This document shows positions 1 through 8,979 of a stretch of DNA of 64,000 nucleotides, in pieces; positions within the stretch are counted from its first letter, which is position 1; each line of letters starts with the position of its first letter. This DNA comes from Treponema sp. (GTDB taxonomy: Bacteria; Spirochaetota; Spirochaetia; Treponematales; Treponemataceae). The position numbers and the translations under genes were made by a program. The DNA is taken from the NCBI GenBank assembly GCA_017392945.1, contig JAFOSK010000066.1, positions 1 to 64,000 of the forward strand, in the 5' to 3' direction. The notes under the pieces are model-generated. The model ran no database searches. It saw only the letters and a list, made by a program, of their open reading frames with translations, and had not been told where the DNA came from.

Positions 1-1
1 T

Positions 2-1147
2 GCAATTTGTGGACGCGTTTGTCCTCAGGAAAAACAGTGTCAGGGTCAGTGTACAGTAGGTAAGGTTTACAAATCTGCTGAAAAAGCTGTTTCAATCGGT
101 CGTTTGGAACGCTTTGTTGCTGACTGGGAACGCGAAAACAATAAGGTTACAATGCCAACAATCGCTGCAAAGACTGGAAAGAAAGTCGCAGTTATCGGTG
201 CAGGTCCTGCAGGTCTTACTGTAGCAGCTGACTGTGCCCGCGCAGGTCACGAAGTAACTGTATTTGAAGCATTCCATAAGGCCGGCGGTGTTATGATGTA
301 CGGTATTCCAGAATTCCGTCTTCCTAAATCAATCGTTCAGAACGAAATCGACAACCTCAAGAAAATGGGTGTTAAATTCGAAATGAACTTCCTTGTTGGT
401 CGTACAGATACTTTGGATCAGCTTTTTGAAGAAAAAGGATTCGATGCAGCTTTCGTAGGAACTGGTGCAGGTCTTCCAAAATTCATGCGCATTCCTGGCG
501 AAAACCTCATCGGTGTATTCAGTGCAAACGAATATCTTACACGCGCTAACCTTATGAAGGGTTATGATAAAGAACATGCTGCAACACCAATCTACGAAGC
601 AAAACATGTAGTTGTTTGTGGTGCAGGTAACGTTGCTATGGACGCTGCCCGCATGGCTTTCCGCCTTGGTGCAGAACAGGTAGACATTGTTTACCGCCGT
701 ACACGTGCAGAAATGCCTGCTCGTCTTGAAGAAATTGCTCACGCAGAAGAAGAAGGCGTAAACTTTAGATTCCTTGAAAACCCTGTTGAAGTTCTTGGAA
801 CAGAAGACGGACACGTTCGCGGAGTAAAAGTTCTTTCTTACGAACTTGGTGAACCAGATGCTTCTGGCCGCCGCTCACCTGTTGCAATTCCAGGTTCAGA
901 ACACGAAATCGCCTGCGATGCAATGATTGTAGCTCTCGGAAACGGTTCAAACCCACTTCTTGTAAAAACAACACCTGGTTTGAATCAGGATGCCAAAGGC
1001 CACATCACAGTTGATGAAAAACAGGCAACAAGCAAGACAAAAGTATGGGCCGGTGGAGACATCGTCCTCGGCGCCGCAACAGTTATCTTAGCGATGGGCG
1101 AAGGAAGAAAAGCTGCTGCTGGTATTAATGAATATCTTGCAAAATAA
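2..1147 (+). CDS. gltD: Glutamate synthase small-subunit (GltD-type) oxidoreductase, 5' end outside window
   Basis: FAD- and NADPH-dependent electron-transfer subunit that feeds electrons to the glutamine-to-glutamate reaction, or acts as a stand-alone NADPH oxidoreductase of the same family. The reading frame is open from base 2, so the gene begins before the window; the TTG at 104 is internal. The first visible residues form the cysteine motif CGRVCPQEKQCQGQC that binds 4Fe-4S clusters in this family. Next come the FAD fold GAGPAGL, the GGVMMYGIPEFRLPK segment and the NADPH fold GAGNVAMDAARMAFRLGA. The C-terminal segment with AGGD and GEGRKAA is intact to the stop. The large subunit is not visible. 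In many anaerobes this protein pairs with a ferredoxin-NADP reductase-like subunit (NfnAB) instead, so the exact partner stays open. Confidence 0.9.
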   Translation, partial: AICGRVCPQEKQCQGQCTVGKVYKSAEKAVSIGRLERFVADWERENNKVTMPTIAAKTGKKVAVIGAGPAGLTVAADCARAGHEVTVFEAFHKAGGVMMYGIPEFRLPKSIVQNEIDNLKKMGVKFEMNFLVGRTDTLDQLFEEKGFDAAFVGTGAGLPKFMRIPGENLIGVFSANEYLTRANLMKGYDKEHAATPIYEAKHVVVCGAGNVAMDAARMAFRLGAEQVDIVYRRTRAEMPARLEEIAHAEEEGVNFRFLENPVEVLGTEDGHVRGVKVLSYELGEPDASGRRSPVAIPGSEHEIACDAMIVALGNGSNPLLVKTTPGLNQDAKGHITVDEKQATSKTKVWAGGDIVLGAATVILAMGEGRKAAAGINEYLAK

Positions 1148-1219
1148 GATTTTAATTAAGAAATTAATTAAATTGCAATGAAAAAATAGCTAACGGTCGA
1201 TAAAATTTATTTCAAAATC

Positions 1220-1290
1220 GCCCGCTAGCGGGCTACATGCTGCGATGCTTTGGAACTATACAGTTTGCCGCTTGCGCGGTAGCATCGCAG
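1220..1290. repeat. Paired hairpins between gltD and the GerMN gene
   Basis: A perfect 14-bp palindrome, GCCCGCTAGCGGGC, lies at 1220-1233. It is followed by a second hairpin with 10-bp perfect arms, CTGCGATGCT (1240-1249) and AGCATCGCAG (1281-1290), whose loop holds a further CCGC/GCGG stem (1268-1279). No T-tract follows at once, so it is not a classic terminator. It looks like a dispersed palindromic element or an mRNA 3'-end processing structure. The rest of 1148-1401 is A+T-rich with no other structure seen. Confidence 0.55.
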
Positions 1291-1401
1291 AATGTTTTTG
1301 AAATAACTTTTCTCTTCCTCCCGCTATTTTTTTTGTAATAACGCCCTATTAAAATCCCGCTTATAACTTATCTTTGCTATTTTTTTTCCGATAATTATAG
1401 T

Positions 1402-2277
1402 ATGCCAAGTGAAAATAAGAATCCAAAAACAAACAGCGGAATTTATGTAGCCGTTTTTTTTCTGTGTGTAGTACTTATAATCATGCTTTTCTTTGTAAAA
1501 AAAGACATGATTCTTTCTAATCTGAAAAAAAATAATTTTTTTGAAAGGGTAGGTGTATCTACTCCAGAATTTGTACAGAAACATCCTGAAAAAGCACCCG
1601 TTGCTCCAGTTGTTGAAGAAGAATATGAGTTTGATCTTATGGGTAATAAAACTACGACAACAAGAATTAATGCTGCCCCACAGGTCGAAAGCAACAATTC
1701 GTCTGATGAAATTGTAATTGAAGCTGATAATTCAATTGATCAGGAAATTTTACAGGCCGTAAAAGCTGCTGAATCTGTAAAAACTGATAAGTTTGAGAGA
1801 GAAAGTCCGGTTTCTATAAAAAACGATGAAGAAAAAAATCAAAAACCTGTCGCAGTTCCTTCTATAAGAAATACAAATCTTTGTTTTGTTACGATAGATT
1901 CTGACGGAAAGGTAAATCGAAAGGTCATAGTAAGGGCTTTGCCTAAGTCTGATTCACCACTTACGGATGCGATCAAGGCCCTTATTGCAGGTCCTCTCCC
2001 TGGAGAACCTAACTGCATGAATCTGATTCCAAGCGGAACAAAATTGATAGGTGCATCTGTAAAAAATGGAGTAGCGACTCTAAATTTTAACGATAGTTTT
2101 GAATTTAATTCTTATGGAGTAGAAGGTTGTATTGCCCAGCTTATGCAGATTGTTTACACAGCTACAGAATTTTCTACTGTAAAAAGCGTTCAGTTTCTTA
2201 TTGAAGGCGAAAAACGCGATTACCTTGGAACGGAAGGTCAGTGGATTGGTTCGCCTTTGTCAAGGACCAGTTTTTAG
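1402..2277 (+). CDS. Membrane-anchored GerMN-domain protein
   Basis: A 291-residue protein. Residues about 13-34 form one hydrophobic segment (IYVAVFFLCVVLIIMLFF), so the N-terminus sits in the cytoplasmic membrane and the rest is outside. A linker rich in Glu, Lys and Pro follows. From about residue 155 there is a GerMN domain (first described in the Bacillus germination protein GerM), with the typical LIAGPLPGE, ATLNFNDSFE and VEGCIAQLMQIVYTATEF stretches and the final FLIEGEK. Spirochaetes make no spores, so the domain probably works in the envelope. No Shine-Dalgarno is visible; a GATAAT box ends six bases before the ATG, which could mean a leaderless mRNA. The stop overlaps the stop of the convergent next gene by four bases. 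Confidence 0.8.
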   Translation: MPSENKNPKTNSGIYVAVFFLCVVLIIMLFFVKKDMILSNLKKNNFFERVGVSTPEFVQKHPEKAPVAPVVEEEYEFDLMGNKTTTTRINAAPQVESNNSSDEIVIEADNSIDQEILQAVKAAESVKTDKFERESPVSIKNDEEKNQKPVAVPSIRNTNLCFVTIDSDGKVNRKVIVRALPKSDSPLTDAIKALIAGPLPGEPNCMNLIPSGTKLIGASVKNGVATLNFNDSFEFNSYGVEGCIAQLMQIVYTATEFSTVKSVQFLIEGEKRDYLGTEGQWIGSPLSRTSF

Positions 2278-3821
2278 TTTACGCTTGCTATGTCCAACAT
2301 CATGTTGTCAAAACTTTTTTGAAGTGCCTTTTCTGAAGTTGTTTCCTTGTTTATAGAAACGGAATAGCCAAGTGAACAGGAAAGCTGCTCAACTCTGTTT
2401 TTAGAAAATGCACTGCATTCGCGTCTTATTGTTTTGAAAAAATCTACGATTTCGTCTTGATTTTTAGCGGAAACAATGAAGGTAAACAGAGAGCCGCTTA
2501 TCCTGAACAGATTTTTTTCCATTCCGTTTTGAATATTATGTTTCGTAATTGAGTTTTTTAGGATATTTGAGAAATTTACAACGTATAAGTCGGTTTTTTT
2601 GAGGCCTATTTTTTCATTGAGCTGTTCCAGATGGTTTATTCTTGCGCAGATTACAATCAGAGGCTCTTTCTTTGAATGATTTTGTTCCAGATAGAATTGG
2701 TCGAATGAGGTTCTTTTTTTGCAGCCTGTAAGTTCATCTGAATGTGCTGCGTGATCCAAGTGTTTCAAGTGCTCTGAGTAGATATCGATTTTTGCAAAGG
2801 TCAGGTAATATCCGATCTGTTTTTTTGTAAAAGAAAATAAATTTGTTTTTTTGCAGTAATAAAGGTGTTTGTCCTGAATTCCAGACAGAAAGAATGAATC
2901 TGCGGAAGATGAGGTTCCTAAAGTTGAAAATTTATCTTCAGTGAAGATGCTCGAAAAATTTGAATTGCCTGAAATATTGATTCTGTATTTTTCCATTAAT
3001 TCGTTTGCGCTTTTATTTGAATCAATGTATTTATCATCATTTGAAAAGATTATAATCGGAAATTCTATTGAATCATACAGTTTTTCAGTGACAAGACGAA
3101 GGTTGTATTCGTCTTTTTGAAAGAAAACTGAAAAAAATGTGACAGTGGAGAACACTAGGAATGAAATTGAATTCATTTGTTCTGGAAAGTTCAGATAGAT
3201 ATACGGAAAAAAATTTTCTATTATAAACTTATAAAAATTCGAAATGAAAAAGTATATGGCGGCAAGTGCATAGGAAAGACTTAAAAGGGGAGAATTTTTT
3301 TTGTGCCTGGTATTGTGTATAAATGGCATGAATATTGTCATTATGATCACTGTATAGCAGATTACGCTATGAAAATAATAGTAATATGTTTTTGGAAAAT
3401 TGTATCCTGGATAGGTAGTGATAAGCATGTTTTTTGGAATGCAAAGAAAAAGATGGCTTGTAGTGAACAGCTCTGTAATGATATTTAATATAAGGGTTAT
3501 GCCAGGAAATAAAAAAACGTAAGATATATACTGCTTTTTTATTGGCGATGAAATCACCATTTTTGATGTGAATGTGATAAAAGAACAAACAGCGACTTCT
3601 GCACATATATAAGTTAATGTCTGAATATAGAGTATTGATTCTGTATTTTGAAGAAAACTTTGGATTTCGTCGAAAATTGACCAGAATCCGATTGAAAACT
3701 CGCCGATTCCGCAATACCGGCCTGCAGAGCTTTTCGGACATGTCTGGAAAAAGAGAATTCCATAAAAAAAGCATAGAATTGCAATTATTAATTTAAAAAA
3801 AAGAATTTTGTTTCCAAACAT
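2274..3821 (-). CDS. Multi-span membrane protein with degenerate GGDEF domain
   Basis: 515 residues. The first ~240 residues hold about seven hydrophobic spans, a layout seen in membrane sensor modules such as 7TM histidine-kinase N-termini. A short PAS-like stretch may follow (residues ~255-340). The C-terminal ~160 residues align by eye with a GGDEF diguanylate cyclase domain: the opening DELTGCKKR matches the usual D-LTGL-NR. But the signature loop reads FRISGSLFTFIV where RYGGDEF is expected, and the metal-binding IDLDNFK stretch is ICARINHL. The Gly-Gly-Asp-Glu residues are absent, so cyclase activity is unlikely. It may bind c-di-GMP or GTP or act as a scaffold. It converges on the GerMN gene with overlapping stops. 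Confidence 0.7.
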   Translation of the reverse strand: MFGNKILFFKLIIAILCFFYGILFFQTCPKSSAGRYCGIGEFSIGFWSIFDEIQSFLQNTESILYIQTLTYICAEVAVCSFITFTSKMVISSPIKKQYISYVFLFPGITLILNIITELFTTSHLFLCIPKNMLITTYPGYNFPKTYYYYFHSVICYTVIIMTIFMPFIHNTRHKKNSPLLSLSYALAAIYFFISNFYKFIIENFFPYIYLNFPEQMNSISFLVFSTVTFFSVFFQKDEYNLRLVTEKLYDSIEFPIIIFSNDDKYIDSNKSANELMEKYRINISGNSNFSSIFTEDKFSTLGTSSSADSFFLSGIQDKHLYYCKKTNLFSFTKKQIGYYLTFAKIDIYSEHLKHLDHAAHSDELTGCKKRTSFDQFYLEQNHSKKEPLIVICARINHLEQLNEKIGLKKTDLYVVNFSNILKNSITKHNIQNGMEKNLFRISGSLFTFIVSAKNQDEIVDFFKTIRRECSAFSKNRVEQLSCSLGYSVSINKETTSEKALQKSFDNMMLDIASVN

Positions 3822-3876
3822 GTTTCTTCCTTTGCATAAACACCGATACTCCTGATGTCCATTTTCAAGATATCAA

Positions 3877-4914
3877 TTATTTAATGCCGTTTGCTTTTAA
3901 AATCCTGTTAAAATATGAGCGGTTCTTTTCGTAAACGCTGTTGAATACTGTAAGTGTAAGAAAATCGTAGCCGGAGTCGCATTTTTTTGCAACTTTAAAA
4001 TTCCTGCTGATATTTTTCGTAGAAGGCTGATAGAAAATTCCGGTTATAGAAATTGTCCCGTCTTTCTCTGTACATTCGGTGCGAGTCCAATCAAGGTAGC
4101 TGTCTCCTGTACTCAGCATGAATTGGCGGATAAAAAAATCAACAGGAGCGTATGGAATTGTTCCTGCTGTTATAAGGGCAGCATCGCCGAGCATGAATAC
4201 GTTTTCCATGGATTGGGTCCAATTGGAATCCAGGTAATAAGTTTTTCCGTTTTCTGTAGAAAAAATCTGTTCTTTTGCTTTTTTGTTTTTTGGCATTGCG
4301 TGCTTGTTTTCATCAGTGTTGTCTGGAAACCCCTTGAATTGTTCAAATGACTTGTCGGAGCCGGAAGTGAGCTGACCGCAAGTTACAACAAAAAATTCGG
4401 GGTTTGATTCGTCTACAAAAACTGATTTTATATTGAAAAGAGGAACTACGCCGTCATATTCAACTGTAACAAATCCGCCGAACTGGCCGAAGTGTTCGTT
4501 GTTTCGTACAATGCGCTTTTTTTCAGAAAGGGACCCCAGCCTGATTCTGCGAGCGCTCAGCTCATAAAGCATGTCGTGCAAATAGTTTACGAATTCTGCT
4601 TCTTCTGGGGTAAAACCGGACATTATTTTTTCTCCGGTCAGTTCAAGGTGATCGGCTTTTGGGTCAACTGTAAAGTATATTTCAACATCTGTTTCTGGCT
4701 TTTTCTGGTTTTTATCTGCAGGGGCGTAATACCTTGCAGCAAAAGTTTTTTCATCGAACATCAGAATACCAAAATAGGATTTTCGGGTAAAAGTTTTGTC
4801 TTCGTAATAAACGTATTGTCCAGGAAGTTCCTGAATATAAGAAGAAAATCCGGGCATTGCGTAAAGGGTAATTGAAAGAAATAAAGTTGTAATGGAAGAT
4901 ATCAGTTTTTTCAT
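3877..4914 (-). CDS. Secreted hypothetical protein
   Basis: I do not recognise the family. The frame opens at 4965, but the start at 4914 is preferred because it gives a clean signal peptide, MKKLISSITTLFLSITLYA, with likely cleavage after YA-MPG. The mature protein (~325 residues) is soluble, has no further membrane span, and is rich in aromatic residues and Lys. Segments such as GQYVYYEDKTF, GKTYYLDSNW and ENVFMLGDAALI suggest a beta-rich periplasmic fold that reads out or stores something, but no catalytic motif is apparent. No clear Shine-Dalgarno precedes either start. It stands alone between the degenerate GGDEF gene and proS, both on the same strand. Confidence 0.6.
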   Translation of the reverse strand: MKKLISSITTLFLSITLYAMPGFSSYIQELPGQYVYYEDKTFTRKSYFGILMFDEKTFAARYYAPADKNQKKPETDVEIYFTVDPKADHLELTGEKIMSGFTPEEAEFVNYLHDMLYELSARRIRLGSLSEKKRIVRNNEHFGQFGGFVTVEYDGVVPLFNIKSVFVDESNPEFFVVTCGQLTSGSDKSFEQFKGFPDNTDENKHAMPKNKKAKEQIFSTENGKTYYLDSNWTQSMENVFMLGDAALITAGTIPYAPVDFFIRQFMLSTGDSYLDWTRTECTEKDGTISITGIFYQPSTKNISRNFKVAKKCDSGYDFLTLTVFNSVYEKNRSYFNRILKANGIK

Positions 4915-5003
4915 GATTATAAAAAATGGATGAAAATCCGTGTATAAAAGATTTTCAGGAATCACCGTGATTTTGTCAGCGATGATTCCTGAATAGAAGT
5001 TTT

Positions 5004-6815
5004 CTATGCATTTAATGCATTAAGCTCGGCTTTTACTACGTCTTCGATTTCGCCGACAGCTTTTTCGGCAGGAACAAGTTTTGCTTCTGCTTCTTTACGG
5101 AGTTTGATTTCTACGTTTGGAAGATTCTTTTCACCTACAACAACGCGTACAGGAATTCCGATTAAGTCAAAATCCTTGAATTTAACGCCAGGGCGTTCAT
5201 TTCTGTCGTCAAGAAGAACTTCTACGCCGGCTGCTGTAAGCTCGTTATAAAGCTTGTCTGCAACTTCCTGCATCTGACCTTCGTATTTAACAGGAACGAT
5301 TACAACCTGGAAAGGAGCTGTAGTCATCGGCCAGATGATTCCGTTATCGTCATGGTGAGCTTCGATAATGCTTGCAAGAGTACGGTCAACACCAATTCCG
5401 TAACAGCCCATAATTGGGGTTGATGCTTTTCCGTTTACGTCAAGCATTGTAACGTTCATTGATTTTGTATATTTGTCACCAAGTTTAAAAATGTGACCAA
5501 GTTCGTTTCCTTTCTTTGTGTAGAAAGTTCCGCCGCATTCAGGACACTTATCGCCTGGTTTTACAGTACGAACATCTGCAGTCATAAAGGCAGTAAAGTC
5601 GCGGCCTGGTTCAACATGTTTAAGATGGAAGCCTTCTTTTCCGGCACCTGCAAAACAGTCATGCATTTCAAGAGTGGAATCGTCCATGATTACAGGAATT
5701 TTAATTCCAACAGGGCCTACAAATCCATGTGGTGCTCCAGAAAGGCGGAGAACATCGTCAGCTTCTGCAAGTTCGGCACCGCTTGCCTTAAGAACGGCAG
5801 CAAGTTTTGTTTCGTTGACATCAAGGTCGCCGCGAATAAGAACGCAGAAATATGCTTCTGGATAGTAAGTCTGTTTTCCTTCTGTAACAGTTTTTGCATT
5901 CTTGTAGAATTCTGTTTTAGAAAGGTCGATTCCAACATTGTAAGCCTTGTAAACAAGGGCCTTAAGGAAGCGCTGTGGAGTTGTCTGGAAGAATTTTTCC
6001 ATGTCTTCAATGCTGAAAACTCTGGGAGTTGCAACTTCTTCGTATGGGGAATCAGTTTTTACCTGTGGTTTTCCGCTGTCATCCAGTGGAGTTTCCTTTT
6101 TGCAGGCTGCCTTTTCTACGTTTGCGGCATATTTACAGTCAGGACAGAGGATAAGTGTGTCATCGCCAACTTCTGATTCAACCATGAATTCTTCTGAGCC
6201 TGAACCACCCATAGCACCTGTGTCGGCTTTTACGCTGATTGTATTAAGTCCAAGGCGTTTGAAAATTCTGCGGTATGCTTCTGCGGCGTTGTTGTAAGAG
6301 TTATCCAGATCAGCCTGGTCTTTATCAAAGGAATAGGCATCCATCATTGTAAATTCACGGCCACGCATAACGCCGTAACGAGGACGGATTTCATCCCGGT
6401 ATTTTGTATTAATCTGATACAAGGTAACAGGAAGCTGCTTATAAGAAGAAAGTCCTTCGCGCACAACTGCAGTTACAGATTCTTCTGCAGTTGGAGAAAC
6501 AACCATGTCCTGTCCGGCCCGGTTCTGAGGGGTGAGCATTTCACCGTTCATCTTGTCCCAGCGGCCGCTTTCCTTCCAGATTTCTGCCGGCTGAATGACA
6601 GTCGCTTTAAGTTCCATCATTCCAGCATTATCAAGTTCTTCCCGGATGATGTTTTCAAGTTTTTTGAATGAACGGTAGCCGATTGGCATGTAAGTATAAA
6701 GTCCGTTTCCAAGTTTGCGGATCATACCGCTTCGCATCATAAGCTGATGGCTTGCAATAACTGCGTCATTTGGCGCTTCTCTCAAAGTTGAAATAATAAA
6801 TTTTGAAGCTTTCAT
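5004..6815 (-). CDS. proS: Prolyl-tRNA synthetase
   Basis: Charges tRNA-Pro with proline. The 603-residue length and the large insertion between motifs 2 and 3 (residues ~225-405) fit the bacterial-type enzyme with the editing INS domain. Class II motifs are visible: motif 1 around GNGLYTYMPIGYRSFKKLE, motif 2 YRDEIRPRYGVMRGREFTMMDAY, and motif 3 GCYGIGVDRTLASIIEAHHD. The C-terminal anticodon-binding domain starts near APFQVVIVPV and contains DDRNERPGVKFKDFDLIGIP. The insertion holds a four-cysteine pair pattern (CPDCKYAAN and CPECGGTFY outside it), as in many bacterial ProS. Start at 6815 gives the usual N-terminus MKASKFIISTLREAPNDA. Core single-copy gene. Confidence 0.97.
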   Translation of the reverse strand: MKASKFIISTLREAPNDAVIASHQLMMRSGMIRKLGNGLYTYMPIGYRSFKKLENIIREELDNAGMMELKATVIQPAEIWKESGRWDKMNGEMLTPQNRAGQDMVVSPTAEESVTAVVREGLSSYKQLPVTLYQINTKYRDEIRPRYGVMRGREFTMMDAYSFDKDQADLDNSYNNAAEAYRRIFKRLGLNTISVKADTGAMGGSGSEEFMVESEVGDDTLILCPDCKYAANVEKAACKKETPLDDSGKPQVKTDSPYEEVATPRVFSIEDMEKFFQTTPQRFLKALVYKAYNVGIDLSKTEFYKNAKTVTEGKQTYYPEAYFCVLIRGDLDVNETKLAAVLKASGAELAEADDVLRLSGAPHGFVGPVGIKIPVIMDDSTLEMHDCFAGAGKEGFHLKHVEPGRDFTAFMTADVRTVKPGDKCPECGGTFYTKKGNELGHIFKLGDKYTKSMNVTMLDVNGKASTPIMGCYGIGVDRTLASIIEAHHDDNGIIWPMTTAPFQVVIVPVKYEGQMQEVADKLYNELTAAGVEVLLDDRNERPGVKFKDFDLIGIPVRVVVGEKNLPNVEIKLRKEAEAKLVPAEKAVGEIEDVVKAELNALNA

Positions 6816-6864
6816 AATTGTCCCTATTTTATCTTTTTTTTACAGTCTCTTCTAGCACATTTTT

Positions 6865-8094
6865 TTAGATGAAGTGCTTAATACCATGGTGCTCAATACA
6901 CTTTGTTTTTACAGCTACGATATAACTTCCGAACATTGCAGTAAGTACGTCAAATGCAGCTGCAAATGAACAGATTATCGGTGCTGCCGGCTTAAGCAGA
7001 AGGAAGCCAGTTTCAAAACTTCGGCTATAAAGCGTACAAAGTACTGTCAGCGAGACGAAAGCGCCGCCGGCCGGGAAGCCGCCCAAAAGAAATGAAATTC
7101 CAAATGAAGTAATGGTAATCCATAAAATATCGGTGAACGGAATGTTCAGGCTGGAATAAGATCTCCAGATCATTATGAATCCTACAGTAGTTACAAGAGA
7201 TGAACCGCCACGAGCAAAAATAGTGAACAGCGGGTGGATAGATCCGTTTATTCGACGCCTGATACCAATGCTTTCCTTGCAGTGGCGCATATTGAGCTGT
7301 AGTACAAGATTAGAGTCTCCGCTGAAAAATGCCGTGATAATTGAAGAGATGGATGCATACAGAATTCTGTATGGATGTGGGTCATGACAAAGATATCGTA
7401 TTATGAGCGGGTATATGATTCCTGCAACGATTATAAAGTCAACGAACAGCATTATTATCATAGGTGTGAAAACTCCGCTGGTAATCACAGAGCGGAATTG
7501 AATTGTCCAGCTGCATAGGATTGCAATCATTCCATAAGCAAGGAATTCTGTGAACACAACGCTTATTGTGTACATAAGTTTTGAAGCAGAATCCATAAGA
7601 ATTGTAATAGGTCGGAAAACGGTTTGATCAACGAAGCTTTCGATTCCAATTAGCATTGCAAAAATATATGAGGCAAGAAGAAATGTTCCGTTATTAAGCG
7701 TGTCAAAAGCAGAATATGGTAATATTGCGCGGAAAAGATCTGCTATTCCCAAGATGACGGTTCCGGTTTCTTTTTCACCAGTAATAGGAATGCGAGGCAG
7801 TTTTACTATCAGAATAGAAAGTAGTCCTATTATAGTCAAAATAAATGAAGAAATAATAATTACGCCACCTGTCCAGAGACCTGTTTTTACAAGAAGTTTG
7901 TTGTCCCGTAGTCTGTTGAATGTTACGGCAGTAGTAAAGAATACTACAGGAATTACCATGTATCTTCCAAATCGGACGGTAAGTTCTGTAATGAAATTTA
8001 TTCCGGCGGCTACAGTTGAATTGTTAGCAGGAAGAATAAACGCACATGCAATACCAAATAAGGCTGCAATAAGATATTTTATCCATACTTTCAT
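6865..8094 (-). CDS. Dicarboxylate/amino acid:cation symporter family transporter
   Basis: A multi-span inner-membrane carrier of the DAACS (SLC1, GltP-like) family, which moves glutamate, aspartate or C4-dicarboxylates with cations. The frame opens at 8208, but the ATG at 8094 (MKVWIKYLIAALFGIA) is chosen because upstream codons would run into the promoter region of the divergent gene. Family marks include MVIPVVFFTTA in TM2-3, the re-entrant hairpin serine stretch AFFSGDSNLVLQLN, and GFPAGGAFVSLTVL near the C-terminus. The usual NMDGT motif of TM7 is not present: the matching place reads INGSIHPLFTIFARGG. Since NMDGT helps bind cation and substrate, the substrate of this branch cannot be assigned. 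Related spirochaetal transporters lack it as well, as far as I can infer. Confidence 0.75.
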   Translation of the reverse strand: MKVWIKYLIAALFGIACAFILPANNSTVAAGINFITELTVRFGRYMVIPVVFFTTAVTFNRLRDNKLLVKTGLWTGGVIIISSFILTIIGLLSILIVKLPRIPITGEKETGTVILGIADLFRAILPYSAFDTLNNGTFLLASYIFAMLIGIESFVDQTVFRPITILMDSASKLMYTISVVFTEFLAYGMIAILCSWTIQFRSVITSGVFTPMIIMLFVDFIIVAGIIYPLIIRYLCHDPHPYRILYASISSIITAFFSGDSNLVLQLNMRHCKESIGIRRRINGSIHPLFTIFARGGSSLVTTVGFIMIWRSYSSLNIPFTDILWITITSFGISFLLGGFPAGGAFVSLTVLCTLYSRSFETGFLLLKPAAPIICSFAAAFDVLTAMFGSYIVAVKTKCIEHHGIKHFI

Positions 8095-8144
8095 AGTAGA
8101 AAAAATTATACCATAAAAAGGTGTGAATATGCTATAATCGCAGC

Positions 8145-8873
8145 ATGGGTAAGAATGTTTTAATAGTAGGAAAAAATATGGAATCTGTAAGTGAACTTGC
8201 AGAAACAATGGCAGTCGGCGGTTTTTCTGTAGCTGTTGCCGAGGATATTTCTAAGCAGGGCTCTGCTGTAAGTGTGGTTCCTGTTGTGTGGAATAAAGGA
8301 TCGGCGGTATCTGCAAGATCTCTGATAATCCAGGCTGAAACCTCTTTGGGGACAATAGATGATTACGTCTTTTATTTTGACTCCCCTATGTATACTGGAG
8401 ATTTTGTATCGTTTACAGCAGATAACTGTCAGAAAGGCTGCGATGAAATGATTGCTTCGTTTCAGTATGCTGCATTGGAAGCTTTGAACCGCATTGAACA
8501 GAGCAAAAAAAGAGCAAGGCTGATTTTTATAATTAAGACTCATCCGTCATTAAAGGAATATCTGCTGTCATCTTCGGTTAAGAACGTAACAGCTTCTCCG
8601 GCAAACCCTTTTGTGGCAGCAGGAGAGGCTGCATTTGCAAATTTTGCAGAAAATATTGCGGCTCTTGCATCAGAAAAGGAATACGTTTCAGTTCTGTTGA
8701 TTACGGGTGATAGTCAGAATGAAACAATGCAGAAGCAGTCGGGGCTTGCAAATTGGCTAAGAACATATATAGAAGCTTCGGATGAGCAGAAAAGCAAGCC
8801 GGGATTAAAAACTTCTGTATGCTGGGTAAAAGCTGGTGCAAAGGCTCCTGGCGGATTTGCGCTGTTCCGGTGA
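8145..8873 (+). CDS. Short-chain dehydrogenase-like Rossmann protein, function unknown
   Basis: 242 residues. The N-terminus MGKNVLIVGKNMESVSELAETMAVGGFSV resembles a nucleotide-binding beta-alpha-beta turn, but the glycine pattern is G-K-N-M rather than TGxxxGIG. Later segments resemble a short-chain dehydrogenase frame (FYFDSPMYTGDF, QYAALEALNRI, ANPFVAAGEAAFANFAENIA), yet the catalytic YxxxK is not seen. It is probably a divergent, non-catalytic member of that fold. A TATAAT box at 8133-8138 ends six bases before the ATG and no Shine-Dalgarno is present, so a leaderless mRNA is possible. It is divergent from the symporter gene with only a 50-bp gap. Confidence 0.55.
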   Translation: MGKNVLIVGKNMESVSELAETMAVGGFSVAVAEDISKQGSAVSVVPVVWNKGSAVSARSLIIQAETSLGTIDDYVFYFDSPMYTGDFVSFTADNCQKGCDEMIASFQYAALEALNRIEQSKKRARLIFIIKTHPSLKEYLLSSSVKNVTASPANPFVAAGEAAFANFAENIAALASEKEYVSVLLITGDSQNETMQKQSGLANWLRTYIEASDEQKSKPGLKTSVCWVKAGAKAPGGFALFR

Positions 8874-8920
8874 TTTTCTTATGAGAAGACCTTTCGCCTG
8901 GTTTCAATCATTTTGAAAAC

Positions 8921-8948
8921 TTGTATAAATTGTAAATTATGGTATAAT
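8921..8948 (+). promoter_or_regulatory. Predicted sigma-70 promoter of the HDOD gene
   Basis: A TTGTAT box at 8921-8926 and a perfect TATAAT at 8943-8948 are 16 bp apart, about 32 bp before the ATG at 8980. Confidence 0.5.
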
Positions 8949-8979
8949 CACTGTATCTTCTTGCGTTCGGATTTGGGTA

